A DNA stretch of 64,000 nucleotides, taken from the NCBI RefSeq assembly GCF_037975245.1, contig NC_092572.1, positions 27,325,989 through 27,389,988 of the forward strand, in the 5' to 3' direction. Shown one piece after another: positions 24,926 through 41,516 of the stretch. Position 1 is the stretch's first letter. Every line of letters starts with the position of its first letter. Position numbers and translations under genes: made by a program. Source of the stretch: Apostichopus japonicus (lineage: Eukaryota > Echinodermata > Holothuroidea > Aspidochirotida > Stichopodidae). The notes under the pieces are model-generated. The model worked only from the letters and a program-made list of their open reading frames with translations. It made no database searches and was not told the DNA's origin.

Positions 24926-25420
24926 TAGTAGAGTTATTTGGAAGGGTTGGTTGGGTTAGCGAATGCTAACCGATGTGTGTATTTTTTTGTGTTGGGTATA
25001 TATATGTTTCTTTTGTCGAGACCAAAGAGTCATTGGTCGAGACGAGTTGTAAATAAATTATATGTTTCATTTCGTAAAATTCTTGGTAGTCTGTCATTTA
25101 TTTATGTCATTCGTCTCGGGTGTCGAACATTAAGCAGATTGAGACGTGTCCAGGTGAGGGACTACTCCTTTACTTGTGACATACACATTGGGCCGTACAT
25201 AGGCCTAATGAAAATTCCAATCGATATAATTAGAATTTAAGATATGACCATTTAGAAAGTGCTAACTAGATGTCACGCAGTTATTCTTTATATGTATCTA
25301 CATCCGCAGTTACTTCAACTTTCTGGAAATCTGTTTTCATGACCGAGTCCGATGCTCGCAATAATTAACAGATTTTACAGAAAGATGTGGAATTTGAACT
25401 GTGTGCTATACTTATTGCAG

Positions 25421-26060
25421 TTCCTTCGTGAGAATCTTTCATCTGGAAAAGGGAATGGCAGTAACCCTCATTTTAACTGCCTATATTTACCTCTGGCTTA
25501 TCAGCGTTTCAGAAGATAAGGTCGATTAGCATCTGTGTGGTTTGTCACAGGTTCAGGATTGGTCTTTCAAGTTTGAAGTCTACATCTGCAGTTGCAATAC
25601 CTGCAACTTTCTGAATATCCTTTTCCATGAATTAGTCCGATGCTTCCAATAGTTATCACACTTAATAGAACGATGTGTTTTTCTATATACCCAGCAATCA
25701 AATAATCTGTTTGTAACATTTTGAGAAGGGTGTAGAAATGTTATTGCAAAATGTTATTTTAAATCGTTTATTAACATTTTGTAGATATCATATTCAAACA
25801 TGAAAACGTTTTTGGAAACGTTATTAAAATGTTGTTACACAAAGAAGGTACATCTTTTGGAGAAAATTACCCAATTTAGATATAGCATTATGTATAGTCA
25901 TTAAGAGGAACTTAATCGAAATACCAGTATCGCAGTTGATATCTTAAAGCGCAAATGGTGCTCAAACGAAAGTACTAACGTTGTGAAATATTTTTATAAC
26001 GTAATGGTACGACACAAAACGTTTCTTGTAATGATATTATAAAAAATTTCAAACATTTTC
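25421..26060 (+). repeat. Dispersed repeat related to the 580-bp tandem unit, with an AACGTT-rich tail
   Basis: 25421-25680 matches the unit at 29880-30140 (GAATCTTTCATCTG, CAGGATTGG, CATCTGCAGTTGCAATACC, AACGATGTGT). It is followed by degenerate AACATTTT/AACGTT repeats to about 26060, like those at 28960-29560. Confidence 0.65.
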
Positions 26061-26713
26061 ATTGGATGGTGTACACATTTTATTAACTATATACGCGTTT
26101 TAAATCAAATATAAACACGTACAATACGAATACATATGAGGAGTTTAAGCTTAGGCCCAATGTATACCATATGCCTGTGCTAACTTGTTAGGCTAACGCT
26201 TGGCATGTTGCCTATCGTAGGCCTAGACGAATATCATATCATCAGTCACTGATTTTGCCTAAATGCGAATGTGTTTTTTCACAACCTTCGGTTGATAGCC
26301 TAGGTCTGTATCCTGAATCTCAGTTAAAATCGAAGTTCATCCCAGGCCTTGGACTAGGGTGTAGCCTATAGACCTGGGCAGCCCATCGCTGTAAATTATA
26401 TACGATTAACTAGGCCTATGACAATGTTCGCGAAAAACATTCGGCGATTGCATATATGTGGCAGTAGCCTAATGCCTGTTTTGAAGCTATACTAAATCAT
26501 ATGTGGTTCTACAGTAGGTAGGCATGCGACAATATTTTTGTTTCCGAAATGAAAACTAATCAATATGAGTATTTTTCTTGTGAGAAAAAAATGTGCAATT
26601 GTAGGTGAGAAATTGCTCCTAAACTATTGCTTCAGGATACTTGATTCTTTAAGAGGTTATTATGACAAGTGAAAACAATACAAAATAATGATTACAATGC
26701 TACATGTAAATTG

Positions 26714-26778
26714 TTTGCAATTTTTGCACATGTTTGCAAGTTTGCACATGTTTGCAAGTTTGCACATGTTTGCAAGTT
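26714..26778 (+). repeat. 18-bp tandem repeat
   Basis: Three copies of TTGCACATGTTTGCAAG plus spacer, nearly identical. Confidence 0.85.
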
Positions 26779-27129
26779 GTGCAGCTCTGAAATTGTTATT
26801 TTGTTCTGCGAATCAGCATAAGGAAGGGCTTTTGATGCCATTGATTTACAACATACCCATGTGAGAACTGTGAGGGATTCTTTTTACTTTAATTAAAAAC
26901 ATACAGTTTGTACAACTTACCAAATTTCAGGGTTTTAGCTTTCCTCAATTATAATTAATGAGGTTGTAAAGTTGCTCTGTACAAAACGAGGTCATCTTTG
27001 ACAGCTAATATCTCAAAAATGCCATGCTAATAAAAAAACTGATTATTTGTTTTACAAGAGATTTAGTACCCCCCTGTTTGTACAAACAATTTCAGGAAGG
27101 TAATTTATTATTATTTTTTGTTGTTGATC

Positions 27130-27565
27130 CCTGCCGTTGCTATTCCTCAGTGATGTTTCAACTAAATCAGTTGAAAAGTGCAGTATTTTTATGTTGGCAT
27201 TATGTCTAGACACTCGTTTTACTTGATTTCCGATATTCATGGAATATGCAGAATTAAATGGTTATCTAAAATCATTTGACAAGTGCAGTATTTTTATGCT
27301 GGTATTTGGTCTCGATTTAGTCGTTTCACTTGATTTCGACATTCACGACATATGCACGCAATATTTAATGTTCCACTTAAATCAGATGACTAGTTCAGTA
27401 TTTTTTATGCTGGCATTATGTGTAGATTAAGTCGTTTTTATCTGATTTTGACATTCACGGCATATGCACGCAATATTTAATGGTTCACTTAAATCAGTTG
27501 ACTAATGCCGTATTTTTATGCTGGCATTATGTCTAGACACTCGTTTTACTTGGTTTCCGACAAAT
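27130..27565 (+). repeat. About 110-bp tandem repeat, four units
   Basis: The string TATTTTTATG plus TGGCATTATG recurs at about 27184, 27289, 27399 and 27511 (spacing 105-112). Each unit also carries CGTTTTACTTGATTTC-like and CATATGCACGCAATATTTAA-like segments. Confidence 0.8.
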
Positions 27566-27794
27566 CACAGCTTAAACATAGCCTAGAACTTTATCAAACA
27601 CACTTTAGTTGTATACCGTACATGGCCTCTGGTATCTAGTTTAAGGACAAATTTCTCGCTTCGCCATTTGATAATCATTTTGTTATTGTATATTAATTAA
27701 AGGTTTCATCATTAAATATTTTTGTACACATTATAGGCATACCACTACACGCTTCCCTTACGTACAAGCCAGCGTATTGTCAGGGCCATTGTTT

Positions 27795-27905
27795 ATTTAA
27801 GTCATGGGCGCAGATACTGGTGGGGGCAGCGGGACGCGTCTCCACCAACTTTTTTTCAGTGGTGGGGACATGATATACCGTGTCCCCACCAATATGTCTT
27901 GACCA
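27795..27905. mobile_element. Fragment of a DNA-transposon-like repeat
   Basis: A GC-richer island with GGGACGCGTCTCCACCA followed by CAGTGGTGGGGACA and GTCCCCACCA, forming internal inverted repeats. This layout resembles non-autonomous DNA transposons, but no clear ends are visible. Confidence 0.35.
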
Positions 27906-28079
27906 AACGTTGCATTTCAAATTCCCGTGTATTGAACTTTGGCGCAGTTTGATCCAGCATTGTGCAAATGATATGCTATAAAAGACGAGAAGTATTACTA
28001 TTAACACTGTTAGGCGTGACCTCTCCGCTGAAGTATTAACACATACAATCATGTGAAACATCTATTGTTGAAATATAAC

Positions 28080-28560
28080 ACTTTCAAACATAGAAGAACC
28101 CTGTTGATGTTGGTGGAGGTCAAAAATCATCAAGGGTCAACACAGGTCAGAGTGTGTACAACTTGTAGACACCGTATCGTAGGAAGGGTAACATTGACAA
28201 ATCTTGACAGATCTCGAACTTGGCATATAATGTACCGTGTTAATTGGAAGAACACACTATTGACGTTGGAGAAGGTTAAAGATCATCTAGGGTCAACAGA
28301 GATCAAATGCATATTTGCATTGTGGATATTGGAGTTGAAAGGTAATATTAGGTTAAAAGTGTACCAAAGGTGTGAAGGACTAAAACATTGTAAGAAATGC
28401 TAAAATGTTGACATATATCCCAAAACAAATAAAAAATAAGTTTACAGATTCCATACATGGGGTTTTTAACGCTCCATATTAAGCATACTCCTTTGTCTTT
28501 GACATAGGTTAAATGTCATCTGGGATCAAGAGAATGCGTTTCCGCTTTTACTGTTTCAGT
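28080..28560 (+). repeat. Diverged tandem repeat with AGGTCA-like half sites
   Basis: Two units at about 28095 and 28255, and a weaker third near 28490, share GTTGGNGNAGGT(C/T)AAA, ATCATC(A/T)AGGGTCAACA and GAGGTCA-like strings. Spacing is about 165-235 bp. Similar TGACCT/TTGACC strings are seen at 47715-48010 and near 57650. Confidence 0.5.
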
Positions 28561-28959
28561 TGGAGTATACCAGTGCTTAAGTATACTATGTCATAGAATG
28601 AAGAAAGCCTTACAAATATAGCATGTAATGTTTGAAGGCAAAACCAAATCTACAATCCACATTTCACAGTGTGTTACTCTATGATCAACCCGGTTGTTTT
28701 TCTTGGTTCCAAACAGAGAAAAACTTCTTTGTCACAGAAGAGGAAAAGAACTTCCTTGGGAGAAGATGATGGATCTTCAGAGTGATGATTGTTTTCTATT
28801 ACATGTGCTTTCTCTGACAATGTCATGATTTGTGCGTTATTACAATAAATTGAAAGTACAGAAATCATTCAAGTCTTATTAACTCTTGTCTGACATTGTT
28901 GGAAGCACCATACAGTACCAATCATACTGAATCACATGTTTCATTACATTCACAACTCG

Positions 28960-29560
28960 AATAACCCGTCTAAAGTACTCACAGACGTTTTCGAAATGCC
29001 TTTAGATGTCATGACATTTTCCATAACGTCATCATAACATTTATCAAAGCATTACTATAAACGTCTTTAAAACTTTTTCTGAAACATTTTAATAACTTGT
29101 GCTGACATCGGAACAATGTAGTACAACCTTCTACTCTAGCGACTCAACATTAAACGTTTTAATTAGATTATTTTATAATGTTGTCATAACATTAATCGAA
29201 TCTTTTAATGTCTTTTTCAACATTTTCTGCAATATTTTAAAACGTTGTAATGACAACGAAATAACGTTGTATAAAACGATGTGAAAACGTTATCCTGCTA
29301 TTCTAGCGTCTCAACATTTAATGTTTTTATAACGTTATCATAACATTTGTCAAAATGTTATTATAACGTCTCTACAACATTTTCAGAAACATTTTACAAA
29401 CGTTGTGGTGACATCGAAATAACTTTATATAAAACGTTATGTAATCCTGCTATTCTAGCGACTCAACATTCCATTTTATTTGTAACGTTATTTTTTATAA
29501 CGATATCATACCATTTGTTCAAAAAAAATCTGATATTTTAAAAACATGTTTGTGTTTGCT
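28960..29560. repeat. Degenerate AACGTT/ACGTTATAA repeats
   Basis: Many short near-palindromic strings (AACGTT, ATAACGTT, AAACGTTAT) are spread through 600 bp with phrases repeated at larger scale (TCTAGCGACTCAACATT appears at about 29135, 29300 and 29454). It looks like an old tandem expansion and directly abuts the 580-bp triplication. Confidence 0.6.
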
Positions 29561-29567
29561 AGGATAT

Positions 29568-31130
29568 AACAGTTTTGGCGAGGCATTGGATCTTAGCGAT
29601 TAACAAGCTAGAGACAACTCTGTCAATAGAGTTTCTCTTTACTTTGTACAGATCTGAATTCTCATGAAATTACATGCATGAACCTTTCCCAGCAGCGTAC
29701 CATACATTACCTATATCACGCACAGCTCTCAGACATCATAGTATATATCAATAGTAACAGTATTACGAACTTGGGGGTTAGGGTGGTTCACATACTTAAC
29801 AATAATAACACTAACGCATAACACAAAGATACAGCATAAATACTGACCTATAAAAGTGGACAGCTTTAATAGTTTAACAGTTTCTCCGTGGGAATCTTTC
29901 ATCTGTAAGTAAAAATGTCCTTATTTACTTCTTATATTGACCTTTAGCCTATCGAGATTTGTAGCATCTCTTGTCGTCACTTTGTCTGAAGTCATTGAGA
30001 ACAGGTTCAGGATTGGCCTTTCAAGTGAAAAGTACATCTGCAGTTGCAATACCTCCAACTTTCTCAACATGGTTTTAACTGAATTAGTCTGATACTTTCA
30101 ATATTTATCACATTGAATAGAACGATGTGTTTTCTAGTTATAGCAGTTTCTGTGAGCGAGGCGTTGGATCTTAGCGATTAACTGGCTAGAGACGAGTCTG
30201 TCCATTGAGTTTCACTTTTAATTTGTCCAGAACTTTCTTCTCATGAAATTATATGCATGAACCTTTCTCAGCAGCCTACCGTTCTTTTCGTATATCACGC
30301 ACAGCTCTCAGACATCATAGTATTTATCAATATTAACAGTGTTACGAACTTGGGGTGGGGGATGGATGGTTCACATACTTATCAATAATAACACTAACGC
30401 ATAACACAAAGATACAGCATAAATACTGACCTATAAAAGTGGACAGCTTTAATAGTTAAACAGTTTCTTCGTGGGAATCTTTCATCTGTAAGTAAAAATG
30501 TCGTTATTTACTTCTTATATTGACCTTTAGCCTATCGAGGGTTGTAGCATCTCTTGTCGTCACTTTGTGTGAAGTCATTGAGAACAGGTTCAGGGTTGGC
30601 CTTTCAAGTGAAAAGTACATCTGCAGTTGCAATACCTCCAACTTTCTCAACATCGTTTTTCCTGAATAAGTCCGATGCTTCCATTATTTATCACATTTAT
30701 TAGAACAATGTGTTTTATAGTTATAACAGTTTATGTGAGCGAGGCGTTGGACCTTAGCGATTAACTGGCTAGAGACGAATCTGTCCATTGAGTTTCACTT
30801 TTACTCTGTACAGAACTTTATTTACATGAAATTATATGCGTGAACCTTTCTCAGCAGCCTACCGTACATTACGTATATCACGCACAGCTCTCAGACATCA
30901 TAGTATATATCATTAGTAACAGTATTACGAACTTGGGGTGGGGGTGGTTCACATTCTTAACGATAATAACACTAACGCATAATACAAAGATACATTTAAC
31001 AGTTTCTTCGTGGGAACCTTTAGCCCTCATTTACTTCTTATATTAATCTTTAGCCCATCGCCGTTTCTAGCATCTCTGGTCGTCACTATGTGTGAAGTCA
31101 TTGAGAGCAGGTTCAGTAGTGAAATTGTTT
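29568..31130 (+). repeat. About 580-bp tandem triplication
   Basis: The string CTTAGCGATTAAC occurs at 29592, 30170 and 30753 (periods 578 and 583). Units share CAGCAGCCTACCGT, CACGCACAGCTCTCAGACATC, GAACTTGGGG, CAGTTTCTTCGTGGGAA and CATCTGCAGTTGCAATACC. The third unit has an internal deletion (loss of the ACTGACCTATAAAAGTGG segment) and a decayed end. No coding sequence is seen. Confidence 0.88.
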
Positions 31131-32040
31131 GTTTTTTTCCCCTTATATTTCGCACATCTTTCGAAGATGAGAGTGTGCACTTTGAAGAGATTTAAGATGT
31201 TTTTAACTCTTTTTTTCGTTTTCTTCCTACCGGTTGTTTTGAGCTATACTTGAGACAACTTTGGCATTGACTACCAGCTCTATGCTTGCAATTCGTGCAT
31301 AATGAAACTACTAATATATTAAATTTGAGATATATTGTCATGTGATGGCGAGCGATGGCTAACCAACCAGGGAATGAATTCTCTAAATGCAAAGTTGAAG
31401 TACAGTAAACTGCATAATCAAAATGTATACAGTCAATGTTTTTTTGTTATATATGCAAATTATTTTCATAGAGTTAAAATATTGCTTATGGAATTTGTTT
31501 AATCCATGGCAAGAAAACTCATTGTAGCCTGAATTAATATGTAAATTGATTTTTAATGCAAACCGGGAGCCAGTTACATACTATTCATTTGAGGTGGAGT
31601 TGGTCAATTATGTTGTGGATATGTCTGTATATCTGTGTTGGACATGTTCATTGTTTCATTGTTTTATTTTTATTTATTTTTATTATTTTGTCTTATTTAT
31701 GTCGATCGGTATAGCGGGGGATAGATATTGGAACATGTGAGAAAGTTGTATTGTGACAAGTAATCATGAGATGGCAAGTAGAGACAGAGTTATTGTCACT
31801 AGAAAGCTTTGTTACAGAGATGCATCAATTGTCTTTGATGGTTTTTGACTAGTATTATCAACTGGCAATATTCAAATAGTGGTATAGTTAGGGTACTTTT
31901 TGGCCAAAGAACCTCATTAATCTTCATACTTTTTATTCAGCTTATTAGACCTATACACACATACACACACAAATAAAATACCAGAAACAATATTGTACAT
32001 ACCATCGTCATAATAGAAAGAGCTTAAGAGTGATTAAAGG
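31131..32040. other. No gene seen
   Basis: AT-rich DNA with short chance frames only and a small CA-type run near 31955. Confidence 0.4.
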
Positions 32041-32049
32041 ATTAAGGGA

Positions 32050-32450
32050 AGATGTAATAGTTGAGGAGTCCAAGGTCTTTGTTAATACCTATCAAGTGTG
32101 ACTTGGTCTTGTGGATCCAATTCAATTCAGCTTGTTAACGCTTTTCCCTGGATGAGAGGCCAGATGCTACGAGTTTGCATTTGAGATTATTTATATAGTG
32201 ATCGGAGAGATTAAAATGTTCAGCAACTGGAACACATTTGAAACTGTCATTTTGAATAGGCAGAGACGGAATTTGGTGGCCGTTTGACCAATAAACAAAC
32301 CATGATCACAAATAATACAGTGGGAAATATAGATACCAATGTAAGAATCACAGCTAAGACTACGAGACGTGATAAGAAATTTAAATTCAGTGATGGCAAT
32401 ACTTTCCCCAACTTTCATATGTTAACATCTAAGGCAAAGGGCCTTCTGAC
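32050..32450 (-). pseudogene. Penelope-like retroelement, GIY-YIG endonuclease relic
   Basis: On the minus strand one frame reads ...SHCIICDHGLFIGQTATKFR, matching the C-x-x-C...L-(Y/F)-IG-x-T core of Penelope GIY-YIG domains. Another frame continues VAEHFNLSDHYINNLK, then a stop, then ELNWIHKTKSHLIGINKDLG, which corresponds to the C-terminal half. So there is at least one frameshift (near 32240) and one stop. No reverse transcriptase part was seen next to it. Confidence 0.65.
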
Positions 32451-32555
32451 AACCAACGTTATCCTTGGCGGTCAGTTGTGTAGGTGAACAGTTACAACAT
32501 TATATATTAATGCGTGGTTTGCTGAGGAAGGCTAGGCTGAAGCAAACTTCAAATA

Positions 32556-32620
32556 AATTGTTATATTCGTACACGTCAAGTCAACTCATTATGTGCTTGG
32601 TTTTGTACTTTATATATATA
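32556..32620 (+). repeat. Dispersed repeat, copy 1, next to (TA)n
   Basis: The segment from TGTTATATTCGTACACG to GTGCTTGGTTTTGTA is repeated almost exactly at 41079-41127, and both copies run directly into (TA)n. This suggests the tail of one element family. Confidence 0.8.
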
Positions 32621-32627
32621 TATAATA

Positions 32628-33097
32628 TTAAGGTGACCAGACGTCCCCGATTTTCGGGGACAGTCCCCGATTACAGTGTGCTGTCCCCGATGAACAAGTG
32701 TCCCCGAAAATGTCCCCAATTCGTTAAATGTTCAGGAATTTCGAAAATATCCCACATTATTAGTAAAATAATTGTAAAAACAAAATTTAGTCAAGTGTGC
32801 AGTCGCGAAACGGAACTAACTATTATTTCAGGTGGGTTAGTGTAAAGTGGAATATGCTAGATCGATCTAGCCTAGCACTCTTTTGTAAAGTAAGTAAATT
32901 TCATCTAAGAAAAAGCTACATTTTTGGAAATAAAATTGATTTAAAAAGTGCTTCTAAGTATCCCCATTTTACATCTAAGCACCTTAGGCACTTGAAAATT
33001 TTCAAAGGGGAGGGGGACACCACCTCCCCTTATACCCCTCCCCCATATCAGTCACGCAATAAATGTCCCTGATTCCAGTCAGGGAAATATGGTCACC

Positions 33098-33103
<6 letters not shown>
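32628..33103. mobile_element. MITE with TTAAGGTGACCA inverted ends inside a TA microsatellite
   Basis: Left end ATTAAGGTGACCAG (from 32628) and right end ATGGTCACCTTAAT (to 33103) are inverted. Subterminal GTCCCCGA strings repeat inside the left part and GTCCCTGA appears near the right end. Both sides are TATATA DNA, so the element probably inserted into a TA tract; TA target duplication cannot be resolved. Confidence 0.78.
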
Positions 33104-33144
<41 letters not shown>

Positions 33145-33152
33145 TTATATAT

Positions 33153-33221
33153 ATAGATATAAATAATGTACACTCGTACAAAGTTTGCGCTATTACTCGA
33201 GTGTACATTATTTATATCTAT
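33153..33221. repeat. Perfect 24-bp inverted repeat with a 21-nt loop
   Basis: Arms 33153-33176 and 33198-33221 are exact reverse complements (starting ATAGATATAAATAATGTACA). The loop is 33177-33197. It directly follows (TA)n. It could be a tiny foldback element or a transcribed hairpin. Confidence 0.85.
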
Positions 33222-33629
33222 CCAGCTCTATACCCAGGCAGATCGAAGGATTGTATGACAATGTTTTTTTCTTAAACTTCAGGATGACGCCAAGTGCTGT
33301 TTAATGGACACATCACCAATTTTTCTAAAAATTGCCCGTTTAATTACCATTTTCTATGTAAATATTTAAGATAAATTCAATAAAATTTTATCAATTGATA
33401 GTGATACAATGAGTTCCAATAAATTGGTTGTATCATGGAGATAACCTAAATCCATTGCTGAATCAGGCATATGTATCAGGTTGTATCATATGTCTTCAGG
33501 CCTTGGTTATAAGAAATCTGCTAAATTACTGATGTGATTGGGCCAACAGTGACTATCGACCTCATATAGTACTGATATATAGTGACGATATTCGTTAACA
33601 TGGAAAAAGAGCCAGCTTTTCGATAGCAC

Positions 33630-33945
33630 ATACAGGACACCGTCGACCGCCAAGCTGCTTCAACAAAGAGCCCAGTCATCGGCGCGGAGAAGTACGATGC
33701 CATAAAATCTCATCTTCTTCATCCAAGCATCAAGGTGGACTCGCACTTCCGACATTGGGTCAAAACACGGAATTTTCAGATTGTCGACCTTCCTGGCCTT
33801 GAGGGAAGCGCCAAGTTCCTGCGAGTTGTCCATGCTGAAAACGTGAAAACGTGTTTGATGTCGTAAAGGGTGGTCACGTAGACGAACTCAGTCTACGTCA
33901 AGGGTATTCACGTAGACGAGGCCTGCAGTTCCCCTTTAAATCTCA
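33630..33945 (+). pseudogene. Integrase-bearing element fragment (KRBA2-like), broken
   Basis: A locally GC-richer frame reads TVDRQAASTKSPVIGAEKYD, then IKSHLLHPSIKVDSHFRHWV and FLRVVHAENV; after a small shift another frame gives VFDVVKGGHVDEL. The pattern of an H-W region, DLPGLE and RVVH resembles proteins annotated as KRAB-A domain-containing 2-like, which carry an integrase domain. The rest is missing and a short duplicated string (GTAGACGA) marks the break. Identity is from memory of the family and is tentative. Confidence 0.4.
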
Positions 33946-34079
33946 TCCTACACGACCCACGAACTATCGATTGATAGCGCAGCGCGATCTACCGATGCTT
34001 GCGCTAACGATGGATCCATAGATAACGCAGCGCTATCGATCGATGGCGCAAATCGGTCGATAGCGCATAACATATATTT

Positions 34080-34081
<2 letters not shown>

Positions 34082-34149
<68 letters not shown>
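34082..34149. repeat. (TA)n tract, left flank of the 2.6-kb transposon
   Basis: About 68 bp of pure TA ends exactly where the inverted repeat GGGCAATTCCA begins. Confidence 0.9.
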
Positions 34150-40090
<5,941 letters not shown>

Positions 40091-40149
40091 TTATAGATCT
40101 TTAATTGTACCCATATTCAAAAGGAAGCCTAAGCAATCTCAACTGTCTA

Positions 40150-40570
40150 CCCCTACAAATTTTATTAAAAATTTGTAACTCCAAAAATTAAATCTATTAT
40201 TACCTACGGCAGTATATGCCTCCTTAGTTGTAATAAATCTCAAATTTCTCCATTAAACACTATTAATAATAAAGACCTCAGAACATCCCCAGGTATATTA
40301 TACATTGCCACCAGTAAGCTCCTTGAAGCAGCAAACACAATGCCACGTTTTGAACAACTAATTGTTTCAAACAAACAAAATGTTTTTAAAGAAAACACCC
40401 TCCTCCTTGATCCCCTAATCCAAGACCTCTTGCTTAAATACTTAATTCATAAAACCAACGCTAAAAATAATTTTAAAAGTAACCTAGATTCGTTAGATTT
40501 CTTAAACTGGGAGAAGGCTTCAGCCCTGGCAGATGGAAAAGGGCCCCTCGTTTATGAACCCGATGTCTAG
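40150..40570 (+). pseudogene. Non-LTR retrotransposon reverse transcriptase C-terminal fragment
   Basis: The frame KSIITYGSICLLSCNKSQ, then NNKDLRTSPGILYIATS and LLEAANTMPRFEQL follows the thumb/C-terminal pattern of LINE reverse transcriptases (a YGS segment, then N-x-x-LR-x-x-x-G, then L-x-E-x-x-x-x-P). It continues to a stop at 40568-40570. The upstream RT core is not visible, so it is a relic. Confidence 0.45.
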
Positions 40571-40915
40571 AGGGCTTATGAAGAATAGACCTCCTCTGAA
40601 GAACAGCCCAGTCACCAGAAACTATTTTTCTGTTTTCTTTTTCTTGTTTTCTTAGCGTAAGGATACACCCCGCAGGTTGGGTTTGCCCAGGTCTGGAGAA
40701 ACTTCCCATTACTAAGTAGTTTTACTAAGTAGTTTTCATTACTCCTGAAAAGCTTCCAAAATACGTGTGTTGCTTGTCTTCCTCTTCACTCGATTCACTA
40801 AACTGATATTGTCTGTTTCACTCACAAGCAAAAAATCGAATTAACCTGATCGATCAGGAGTTTTCATTCTGACCATGGCATATCAAGGGAACAATGTCAT
40901 TGTACTTTTTTACAC

Positions 40916-41378
<463 letters not shown>

Positions 41379-41461
41379 TAAGTATTCTGCTATTTTACCA
41401 TTTGAACGTTGCGTGAATAAAGTGCGCATTCTTTAAATCAACTTTCCTTTTCTTTTCAGAC

Positions 41462-41516
41462 ATGAAGACGCCACTGAGTGCTCTTATTTTCCCTTTACTG
41501 CTTGTTGTCGCATTCA
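41462..41516 (+). CDS. TIE-like gene exon 1 (signal peptide)
   Basis: Transcribed exon starts at 41460 after TTTTCAG, so a 5' UTR exon lies upstream. ATG at 41462 begins MKTPLSALIFPLLLVVAFS; donor GTACGT at 41517, phase 1. It is the only ATG giving a signal peptide. Confidence 0.82.

Larger units (their letters stand above)
24174..25181 (+). mobile_element. Solo LTR of an LTR retrotransposon
   Basis: The 1008-bp unit starts TGTCACGCC and ends TTGTGACA, so its ends are inverted (TGTCAC/GTGACA). It is flanked by a perfect 5-bp direct repeat TACAC (24169-24173 and 25182-25186), the size left by LTR-element integrases. A TATA box (TATATAAG, 24373) and a polyadenylation signal (AATAAA near 25052) define U3, R and U5 in the + orientation. 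There is no internal region or second LTR, so the provirus-like body was removed by LTR-LTR recombination. The Gypsy or BEL class cannot be set from the LTR alone. Confidence 0.88.
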
